Assembly (NCBI GenBank): GCA_031254685.1
Contig: JAIRTZ010000040.1
Coordinates: forward strand, 1 to 5,350
DNA length: 5,350 nt
Source: Methanomassiliicoccaceae archaeon
GTDB taxonomy: Archaea > Thermoplasmatota > Thermoplasmata > Methanomassiliicoccales > Methanomethylophilaceae
Direction: 5' to 3'
The notes beneath the pieces were generated by a model. That model saw nothing but the letters and a program-made list of their open reading frames with translations, did no database searches and was not told where the DNA came from. The translations under genes and the position numbers were made by a program. Positions 1 through 5,350 of the stretch are shown one piece after another (positions within the stretch are counted from its first letter, which is position 1; each line of letters starts with the position of its first letter).

Positions 1-2
1 CG

Positions 3-200
3 CGATTTTTTCGCGGCGTTATGCTCAGAGGCACCATGGAGGTCCTCACCGATCCGGAGACGAAGGAACGGATATGGAGAGAAGGTGACACAATGTACTA
101 CAAGGAAGGCGTCACCGACCCCGATTACTGCGTACTGAGGTTCACCGCGACGTCGGGAAGATATTACGGCAATTTCTCTACGCAGGAATTCGATATATGA
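3..200 (+). CDS. Pyridoxamine 5'-phosphate oxidase-like (split-barrel, flavin-binding family) protein, C-terminal part
   Basis: The frame is open from the left edge and ends at TGA 198-200, leaving about 65 residues of a protein whose N-terminus lies outside the window. The visible part includes GVMLRGTMEVLTDPETKE, then IWREGD, MYYKEGVTDPDYCVLRF and a final aromatic-rich GRYYGNF. From memory, this pattern (a strand, then a 'DPETKERIWREG' helix, then 'DPDYCVLRF') matches the C-terminal half of small pyridoxamine 5'-phosphate oxidase-like proteins of the general stress protein 26 type. These form a split beta-barrel that binds FMN or a related flavin/deazaflavin cofactor in the cytoplasm. The true substrate is unknown, and the family name does not mean it acts in vitamin B6 synthesis. 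Internal ATGs at 21 and 36 are not credible starts because the reading continues upstream and the fold needs the missing half. It is convergent with the AlbA_2 gene on the other strand. The family call is by recognition only. Confidence 0.72.
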   Translation, partial: RFFRGVMLRGTMEVLTDPETKERIWREGDTMYYKEGVTDPDYCVLRFTATSGRYYGNFSTQEFDI

Positions 201-221
201 TCCATGATGCGATTATTTCAG

Positions 222-255
222 CTTACCCGCTCACCCTGAAGTTCAGGCAGGTAAG
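222..255 (+). terminator. Possible transcription terminator: nested inverted repeat followed by a T-run
   Basis: Just after the stop of the oxidase-like gene, CTTACC (222-227) pairs with GGTAAG (250-255), and CCTGAA (235-240) pairs with TTCAGG (242-247). A T5 run follows at 266-270. The inner stem would have to open slightly to form a loop. Archaeal termination depends mostly on T-tracts rather than hairpins, so the T5 run may be the working element and the inverted repeat may be incidental. It lies 3' of the + strand gene in a convergent intergenic region, which is where a terminator is expected. Confidence 0.35.
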
Positions 256-270
256 TCCAACCGACTTTTT

Positions 271-309
271 GTGTCATATCGGTGTCATATCGGTGTCATA
301 TCGGTGTCA
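271..309. repeat. 11-bp direct tandem repeat, about 3.5 copies (unit GTGTCATATCG)
   Basis: Three perfect copies lie at 271-281, 282-292 and 293-303, followed by a partial GTGTCA at 304-309. Eleven is not a multiple of three and the array lies between two convergent genes, so it is not a coding repeat. The unit length is close to one DNA helical turn, so identical bases recur on about the same face of the helix. It could be a replication-slippage microarray or a set of protein-binding sites; the sequence does not decide between them. Confidence 0.9.
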
Positions 310-374
310 GAAATTGGATTGCAGACATCCAGAGCGGATATTTAATTGACAATAGTAACTCCATAGATTTTTCC

Positions 375-406
375 GGCTCATTTACAGGCTCATTTACAGG
401 CTCATT
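375..406. repeat. 12-bp direct tandem repeat, about 2.7 copies (unit GGCTCATTTACA)
   Basis: Two perfect copies lie at 375-386 and 387-398, with a third truncated to GGCTCATT at 399-406. The array ends 19 bases short of the AlbA_2 stop codon, on its downstream side. The unit is a multiple of three. On the minus strand one frame reads Asn-Glu-Pro-Val repeated, without stops across the array. This may be a remnant of a protein linker repeat like the one inside the neighbouring AlbA_2 gene, or a non-coding slippage product. Confidence 0.88.
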
Positions 407-425
407 AATGCAATATGATCTCAAC

Positions 426-2051
426 TCATTTTGTATTCGGGAACCACCTTCCGTTTCTGTCGTTGCCAACTCTTTTAATAAGTCCTTTCTCCGTGAGTTT
501 AATTATCGCCCTTTTGACCGCCGCGAAAGAAACACCGGCGTATTCAGCCATTTCTACCCTGGTCATGAGATGACCTTCGACTATTATGTCATACACCTTA
601 AGCTCGGCGGATGTCAGATCATTTAAGGTATCTGCCATATCAGCTGGCATTTCTGTCTCCAAGAGCTCCCAGTGACCAGACCGCTTAGAACCCACTCTTC
701 GGATCGCACCTCGATCCTTCAGGGCTCGAATTATTCGTTTTACGGTTCTGTCATTCCTTTCAATCGCATGAGCTATCTCATCAATGGACGCTGAACTGTT
801 CTTTTTAATGTGATCGAATACCAACAGTATGAGATCATCATCTGTCGTATCAATTGGGATTTGTAGGGCGCCATTAGGGACATGATTAGGGACATTAGGG
901 ACATGATTAGGGACATTAGGGACATACAGTGGCGGCCGTTTGAATACCGCAGTGAAAAAGTATGTCGATGTGAACACAGGTGCATCGAGTCCGGCCGCAG
1001 TCATGACATTACGGATCTTTCTTATGCCCGTCCCCATCCTTTCTATATATCCGGCGCGATGCAGCATATCTGCGATTATAGGATTGCGCTGTAGGCTCTT
1101 TATTCCTAATTCATCCGCACTGAGCCCCTTCGGAAGGCCTCCGGGATTCGATATCTCCACGCGATCGTCATATATCTCGACCATGACGTTCGCGCCGGCC
1201 TCGAAATAGTTCCTGTGACATACGGCATTTATTACGGCCTCCCGTAAGGCGTCCACTGGTATCTCCATTATTTCCCGGCGCTGTATGCCTCCGAACTCAT
1301 GGCGTACCCTCAGGTTCTGCCAAAGGTATTTCATGGCACCGTCTATGTTATCCATTATATTGCCGTTGAATTCCTTGGCATCAATGGTCTTGGCCTTGTC
1401 CGTTCCTTTGAATATGGCGCACACGATCTTTGCATATCCGAAAAAATTATCTTCGGTGTTGTCACGGAAGAATAAAGCCCCTGCATTGGTGAACACAAGT
1501 TCGTCCCTTTGATTCCGTTTCGCACAATCCAGATTCATGAGGATCTGTTCGTAAGGAAGGATATCGCTGATCCCTGCTTTTTGAATGAATCTTCCGTAAG
1601 CTTTCACATCGAACCTGTCACTGAGGCGGAATTCGTTCCTGACCTTCGAATCATAACGAATGATGTCTTCAGACTGTAAGAATTCAATGATGCCCTCGCG
1701 GTCAAGTTTCTGCGAGTTTGGCCCGGAACGCAGGTAGAATCCCTTAGAACAAGAATACGGTTTTTTCTTTCCCTCATGTACGGTTATGACAATGATGTCA
1801 CCATGGACCTCCATGGTCGTATCAGGACGGGGTTCGATATTGTTAATCGTATCCTGGATCTTTGAGCGTGCGGGATTGCTTGTATCTGTCCCGACAACAT
1901 CTCTATCATCGGTAATACCTATGAAGATCCTGCCTCCCGAACTGTTTGCGAAGGCACACACCTCTGTAGCGAGATCTTTATCGGGAGCTTTCTTGAACTC
2001 GATCTTGTAACCTTCTCCCTCGCTCAAGATTATGTCCAGGTCGTTGATCAT
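426..2051 (-). CDS. AlbA_2 (Schlafen-type) domain / GHKL ATPase / tandem winged-helix protein, putative DNA-binding regulator
   Basis: This 541-residue protein belongs to the family often annotated as 'ATP-binding protein', 'transcriptional regulator' or 'helicase'. Using the start at 2051, domains in order are: an AlbA_2 domain at about residues 8-130, with YKIEFKK near residue 15 and CAFANSSGGRIFIGITDD; a middle region; a GHKL-type ATPase domain at about 265-375, with REAVINAVCHRNY (N-box, 270-282), ISNPGGLP and RMGTGIRKI; a Val-Pro-Asn repeat linker at 377-393; and two winged-helix domains at about 405-463 and 479-541. The two winged helices look duplicated, ending IRRVGSKRSGHW and IKRVGNDRNGRW. 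No membrane segment or signal peptide is seen, so it should be cytoplasmic and DNA-bound. The start at 2051 is preferred because GGAGG at 2060-2064 sits 8 bases upstream. An in-frame ATG at 2069 would add six residues but has no good ribosome site. It follows the pilus platform gene by 35 bp. Sampled segments are AT-rich (25 G+C in 60 at both 721-780 and 1561-1620). Target and biological role are unknown; regulation or phage defence are both possible. Confidence 0.92.
   Translation of the reverse strand: MINDLDIILSEGEGYKIEFKKAPDKDLATEVCAFANSSGGRIFIGITDDRDVVGTDTSNPARSKIQDTINNIEPRPDTTMEVHGDIIVITVHEGKKKPYSCSKGFYLRSGPNSQKLDREGIIEFLQSEDIIRYDSKVRNEFRLSDRFDVKAYGRFIQKAGISDILPYEQILMNLDCAKRNQRDELVFTNAGALFFRDNTEDNFFGYAKIVCAIFKGTDKAKTIDAKEFNGNIMDNIDGAMKYLWQNLRVRHEFGGIQRREIMEIPVDALREAVINAVCHRNYFEAGANVMVEIYDDRVEISNPGGLPKGLSADELGIKSLQRNPIIADMLHRAGYIERMGTGIRKIRNVMTAAGLDAPVFTSTYFFTAVFKRPPLYVPNVPNHVPNVPNHVPNGALQIPIDTTDDDLILLVFDHIKKNSSASIDEIAHAIERNDRTVKRIIRALKDRGAIRRVGSKRSGHWELLETEMPADMADTLNDLTSAELKVYDIIVEGHLMTRVEMAEYAGVSFAAVKRAIIKLTEKGLIKRVGNDRNGRWFPNTK
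873..923 (-). repeat. In-frame 21-bp coding repeat encoding (Val-Pro-Asn)2-His
   Basis: The minus strand encodes VPNVPNHVPNVPNHVPN. It is built from 9-bp units (GTCCCTAAT) separated by CAT histidine codons, giving two full 21-bp periods plus a final 9-bp unit. All units are multiples of three, so gain or loss of copies changes linker length without shifting frame. Codons are identical in every copy (GTC CCT AAT, CAT), which points to recent expansion or homogenisation rather than old protein-level conservation. It joins the GHKL domain to the first winged helix. Confidence 0.95.
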
Positions 2052-2059
2052 GTCGCTTG

Positions 2060-2064
2060 CCTCC
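2060..2064 (-). promoter_or_regulatory. Shine-Dalgarno site that selects the AlbA_2 gene start
   Basis: On the minus strand GGAGG is followed by an 8-base spacer and the ATG at 2051-2049. The longer candidate start at 2069 lies upstream of this site and has only an A-rich, non-SD leader. The GGAGG therefore argues for initiation at 2051. Confidence 0.7.
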
Positions 2065-2086
2065 ATCATTCATCTTTTGTGCACGC

Positions 2087-3667
2087 TCATATCGAAAGCC
2101 CGGACGATACCAGGAACACGATCAGCGCGATCGGCATCATCATGCTGAACGAGTACAGCGTGGTCAGAAGGCCCCCTTTGCATCTCAGCTGCGTCGTCAG
2201 CAGCGATATCAGTGCGGCAAGTTCGATCAGGTACATCATCAGTATCGGCGTTGTGAACGACATCCCCGAACCGCCGGCAAGGTCCATCAGCGGGGCGAGC
2301 ATCGATACGCTTATCCCGAGTATCAGCGGCGCGAAGACGGCGGACGTACCGGTCATCATATCGAGCATGCTCCTCAGTTTGTTGCGTATGCCGTTAACAG
2401 TCGAGTTCTGGTCCTGCAGCTGATGCCCCATGCTCACCGCCAATCTTCCGGCATCGCGAAGGTCTTTAAGCGATGCCGTGTGGATATCGGCGTACATGTC
2501 GGCCATCTTCTTCGAGTAAGGGGACATGGCGGAATATATCGCCCATTCGGTGTCGCCGCGGGACACGGAGATGCATCCTTCCAGCGACGCCGCGAGATGT
2601 CCGCAGTCCTTCCTTTCCCTGAACGACGATACCAGCGCCTTTTCAAAGTTCTCGCCGGATAACAAACGGTTGCCGAGATCGAAGAGCACGTCGCCCATTA
2701 TCGACTCCGTCCTCACCTTTTTGCGCTCTGCCCCCATTTTGGGGTGCAGGACCGCGAATAACGAGAACCCGGCGGCGATCGCGGACAGCGCCATCGCCGC
2801 CGCAAGGTCGTTCGTGAGGATATGGACGAGAACGAATATCGGAACGCATACCGCCGCGGGCAATATCAGCTTCGGATCGAACTTTTCCTCGGAACGCACA
2901 TAGAACGGATTCTTCGAGGCGATCATCATTATCACCGCGCCGACGACCGCGGGTATGACGATGAGCGTCAGCGCCGCGATGACCAGCGGGTCCAGCGCCG
3001 CGGACGAGAACTGTCCGCCGACGCTGAGCATCGGAAGTATGGAGACAAGTATCATCGGGACCATCACGCCGAGCCCGAATATCGCCATGCACGGGGCGTT
3101 CAGCTTCGAACTGTATGATTCGCCCATCTGTTTCAGGCCTTCGAGCATCGTATCGTCGGCGTCCTTCGTTATTCTCGTTCTCTCGTGCGCATCCTTCGAA
3201 TCGGATGCCGACACGATGAGGTACATCGCCCTCTTGAACGGCGTCAGTGCGTCCGGGAGGTCGCACAGCATCGCGTTAAGCGAATCGCGTATGTCCGGCG
3301 ACGCCTTCGTGTCAACGTCCCAGACGACCCTGGAGAACATCCTGGCAATGTGAGGAGGTCCGTTCTTCGCGACCGCTCGCACAACGGAATCAAGCGATGC
3401 CCCGCGATCGGTCATCAGGCGCATCATACCTATCGCCGTGGGCGCCTCGTTCATTATCTTCTCCGTGCTCACGCCGCTCTTTTTTCCCCTGACGAGCATG
3501 AACGCGAGAACGGGCACGGCGCACAGCACCGGAGCGAAGCTCAGCGCGGTGACAAGACCGAACATTAGCGTCAATGCAAGGAACGCCGCCGCGGAGAGCG
3601 TAAGGGCAACGAAGGGCAGTTCCTTCCTTGTGATCTTTATGCCGATATTCTTACTGAGAAATTCCAT
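2087..3667 (-). CDS. Type II secretion F-family / TadC-ArlJ-like pilus assembly platform membrane protein
   Basis: This 526-residue protein is predicted to be the inner-membrane platform on which a type IV pilus-like filament is assembled, working with the adjacent ATPase. By eye there are about nine membrane segments: residues 17-37, 40-59, 192-213, 226-250, 267-284, 286-306, 442-464, 471-491 and 502-524. Two soluble, mostly helical regions, about 60-190 and 308-440, separate these groups and correspond to two T2SSF-type repeats. Both carry features usual for the family, for example EAPTAIGMMRLMTDRGASLDSV in the first and DVLFDLGNRLLSGENFEKAL in the second (each described here by its position near 74-95 and 326-345). 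The two-repeat layout is normal for archaeal ArlJ/TadC-like proteins. The ATG at 3667 lies inside the last codons of the ATPase gene (17-bp overlap), so translation is probably coupled; the local ribosome site is weak. TGA is at 2089-2087. The family assignment is strong; which filament it builds is not determined. Confidence 0.9.
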   Translation of the reverse strand: MEFLSKNIGIKITRKELPFVALTLSAAAFLALTLMFGLVTALSFAPVLCAVPVLAFMLVRGKKSGVSTEKIMNEAPTAIGMMRLMTDRGASLDSVVRAVAKNGPPHIARMFSRVVWDVDTKASPDIRDSLNAMLCDLPDALTPFKRAMYLIVSASDSKDAHERTRITKDADDTMLEGLKQMGESYSSKLNAPCMAIFGLGVMVPMILVSILPMLSVGGQFSSAALDPLVIAALTLIVIPAVVGAVIMMIASKNPFYVRSEEKFDPKLILPAAVCVPIFVLVHILTNDLAAAMALSAIAAGFSLFAVLHPKMGAERKKVRTESIMGDVLFDLGNRLLSGENFEKALVSSFRERKDCGHLAASLEGCISVSRGDTEWAIYSAMSPYSKKMADMYADIHTASLKDLRDAGRLAVSMGHQLQDQNSTVNGIRNKLRSMLDMMTGTSAVFAPLILGISVSMLAPLMDLAGGSGMSFTTPILMMYLIELAALISLLTTQLRCKGGLLTTLYSFSMMMPIALIVFLVSSGLSI

Positions 3668-5350
3668 TGTATCTACCGAACCATTTCTTGAAGCTCTCTG
3701 CAGTCTCGACCTTATCGAACGTGCCGTCCGCTAACGCCTTTGACAGGTGTTCGTTCGCAAAGCATATCCATTCCGGACCGTAGAACGCATCCGAATGCGC
3801 GGCCGCCATCTCCGCGATGAATTTCCGCATCTCTCCTCTCACGCGGATATCGTCGATTATCTCGTCCCTCGTGTACGATGACGACGCGAGTATCCTCCGG
3901 AACATCGGCGTCTCGAATACGCGGTCGTCGAACGTGTCGGCGTTCACGGGCATACGCACGAAGTCGCCGTGCTTATCCGATGTCAACGCAATCTCATTCA
4001 GACGGCGGTATTGACGCATACTGCCCTTGGGTTTCTTCGTCCCCATCGTCACGACGATGTCGGTGGCGGCGAATGCATCGGGCGATATCTGCATATCATG
4101 CACCACGCGCTCGTATACCGAACGCGCCGAATCCCCGTGTATCGTTCCCATGATGGAGCTTCCGGCGCGCCCTGTGCGCATGCTCTGATACAATGTCTTC
4201 GCCTCCTCGCCCCTAACCTCACCGAGTATGATCGCCGATTCGCCGAGCCTCAGGGATACGCGCAACGCCTCCTCGGCGCGCTTCTGCGTATCCCCGCCCA
4301 TTCTTTCGTCGATAAGCATCGACTGCACCTTGTATCCCATATCGCGCATCTTGTCCGTCGGAAGTTCCGACGTGTCCTCGATCGTAAGTATGCGCTGCGA
4401 CAGCGGGAACTCGAATAGTAACGCAGACATCAGAGAGCTCTTCCCCGACCCTCTGGCGCCGCATATGAGGAACGTGCATCTCGAGTCCACGAGATACGAT
4501 AACAATCCCGCTGCCGTCGCGTCTATCGTTCCGTTGCCGATCAGTTTCGTCAGTGTCCACGGGCTCCTGGAATGTTTCCGTATCGCTATCGCGTCGCCCT
4601 TCGGGCTCATCGGGTGACCTACGACCGTCGCCCTGGCCTCGAATCCCGACATATCGGTCTCCAATATGGGCGACGAACCGCAGAACGGCAGTCCGCTGTC
4701 CCTTTTCAGTATTGAGATGAGATTGCGCATCTCCCTCTTGTCGACGATCAGATTCGTCCTGCACCGGATGTGCGAGTTGAATCCCGCGATACCGTTGAGC
4801 GTCACGTGTATGCGGTTCTTCTCGCACGGCGCGTCAATGTATATGTCCTCCAATCTGGGGTCCCCCAATAATATCTCGAATATCCCCAGCCCCATCGTGT
4901 AACGGTGCACAACAGACGACATCTCCTCGACCTGCTGCGCGGTCATCGATAACTTATCGGCATACGAGAGCAGCATGTTCTTCGATACCGATACGATATT
5001 CCCCGCCGTGACGCACAGAGGGGATGCGAACGACCCCCTGATGTTATCGATCACGGTATTGATCACAGAGTTCACATCATCTCCGAATTTGTATTCCGAC
5101 GGTCTGAGAAAATATTCAGCCTGCCCGTCCTGGGTGTTTCCGATGGTCACGCTCCCGAACGGTATCTCGTATCTCTCGATAACGTCGATATCCTCGGTAT
5201 CGATCATCCAGCAGTCCGAGTAGACGGGCTTCGAACGCCGGTTGTTGACCGACAGTCTTTCCAAACTTCTGAGTATCTCAGGGATGTCCCGCTCCCGCAA
5301 TACTTCTTTCGGAGGTTCCTGTGGTATCTCCTCAGGCGGGACCGGTACCG
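3651..5350 (-). CDS. Type II/IV secretion system ATPase (TadA/ArlI/VirB11 family), N-terminus beyond window
   Basis: This is the hexameric cytoplasmic ATPase that powers assembly of type IV pilus-like filaments. Counting from the TTG at 5300, the landmarks are: LEDIYIDAP at 150-158, at the N-terminal/ATPase domain boundary; Walker A GARGSGKSS at 281-289; the Asp box ILTIEDTSEL at 304-313; Walker B AIILGEVRGEE at 356-366 with the catalytic Glu; and the His box GTIHGDSA at 385-392. All expected catalytic motifs are intact. The TTG at 5300 is probably not the true start: the same frame stays open to the last base of the window, reading VPVPPEEIPQEPPKEV just upstream, and no ribosome site precedes the TTG. 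I therefore treat the gene as 5'-partial, with a Pro/Glu-rich segment before the visible part. TAA is at 3653-3651, and the gene overlaps the platform protein gene by 17 bp. An archaellum motor (ArlI) cannot be excluded, but no archaellum genes are seen here, and DIYIDAP looks more TadA-like. Confidence 0.94.
   Translation of the reverse strand, partial: VPVPPEEIPQEPPKEVLRERDIPEILRSLERLSVNNRRSKPVYSDCWMIDTEDIDVIERYEIPFGSVTIGNTQDGQAEYFLRPSEYKFGDDVNSVINTVIDNIRGSFASPLCVTAGNIVSVSKNMLLSYADKLSMTAQQVEEMSSVVHRYTMGLGIFEILLGDPRLEDIYIDAPCEKNRIHVTLNGIAGFNSHIRCRTNLIVDKREMRNLISILKRDSGLPFCGSSPILETDMSGFEARATVVGHPMSPKGDAIAIRKHSRSPWTLTKLIGNGTIDATAAGLLSYLVDSRCTFLICGARGSGKSSLMSALLFEFPLSQRILTIEDTSELPTDKMRDMGYKVQSMLIDERMGGDTQKRAEEALRVSLRLGESAIILGEVRGEEAKTLYQSMRTGRAGSSIMGTIHGDSARSVYERVVHDMQISPDAFAATDIVVTMGTKKPKGSMRQYRRLNEIALTSDKHGDFVRMPVNADTFDDRVFETPMFRRILASSSYTRDEIIDDIRVRGEMRKFIAEMAAAHSDAFYGPEWICFANEHLSKALADGTFDKVETAESFKKWFGRYNGISQ

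Noticed and set aside
271..406. Possible CRISPR-like repeats
   Set aside because: The units are 11 and 12 bp, head-to-tail with no spacers, and the two arrays do not share sequence.
282..626. A + strand open frame of 114 codons starting at a GTG inside the 11-bp array
   Set aside because: It runs through both non-coding arrays and then antisense through the end of the AlbA_2 gene. Its product is low-complexity at the repeat and has no recognisable domain or ribosome site.
2087..2094. TCATATCG, shared with the 11-bp array, lying at the platform gene stop just upstream of the AlbA_2 gene
   Set aside because: It is an eight-base match inside coding sequence, single copy and without the rest of the unit. 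Chance is sufficient, since ATATC-type words are frequent in this window.
2085..2100. TTTCGATATG on the minus strand as a TATA-like promoter for the AlbA_2 gene
   Set aside because: It is a poor match to an archaeal TATA box, has no recognisable BRE and is inside the platform gene's last codons. It is too weak to call.
2057..2662. A + strand open frame of 201 codons opposite the platform protein gene
   Set aside because: The product is rich in Arg, His and Gln, typical of an antisense shadow of a GC-rich gene, and the minus-strand frame encodes a clear membrane protein.
2643..3266. A minus-strand open frame of 207 codons inside the platform protein gene, in another frame
   Set aside because: The Arg/Gly/Asp-rich composition and full overlap with a well-supported gene mark it as an out-of-frame shadow. 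The same holds for the 4219-4827 frame inside the ATPase gene.

Overview
The window looks archaeal, and the closest fit I can suggest is a methanogen-like euryarchaeon such as Methanomassiliicoccales. This rests on three things: a paired archaeal-type pilus or archaellum-like secretion ATPase and membrane platform protein, a pyridoxamine 5'-phosphate oxidase-like protein of a type common in methanogens, and a clear GGAGG ribosome binding site. The placement is inference, because no rRNA or other taxonomic marker is present.

Layout. At the left edge (3-200, + strand) is the C-terminal tail of a pyridoxamine 5'-phosphate oxidase-like protein. Next comes a short, AT-rich convergent intergenic region (201-425). 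It holds an inverted repeat and two unrelated short tandem arrays, with 11-bp and 12-bp units. All the rest is on the minus strand. Read in the direction of transcription it contains: a type II/IV secretion ATPase of the TadA/ArlI/VirB11 family (its frame stays open past the right edge, so the N-terminus is missing); a polytopic TadC/ArlJ-like platform protein that overlaps the ATPase gene by 17 bp; and, after a gap of about 35 bp, an AlbA_2 (Schlafen-type) / GHKL-ATPase / double winged-helix protein with a Val-Pro-Asn repeat linker.

Function. The ATPase and platform protein should form the cytoplasmic motor and inner-membrane base of a type IV pilus-like filament. Pilins and prepilin peptidase are not in the window. 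The AlbA_2 protein is a putative DNA-binding regulator or accessory/defence protein. It is co-directional with the pilus genes and close enough to be co-transcribed, but sampled stretches of it are visibly more AT-rich than the core of the pilus genes, so it may be a later arrival. The most unusual part of the window is the left 900 bases, where three different short tandem arrays lie in or just beyond the 3' end of the AlbA_2 gene. One intergenic array can be read on the minus strand as a Glu-Pro-Val-Asn repeat resembling linker repeats I associate with this protein family. I see no complete new system.
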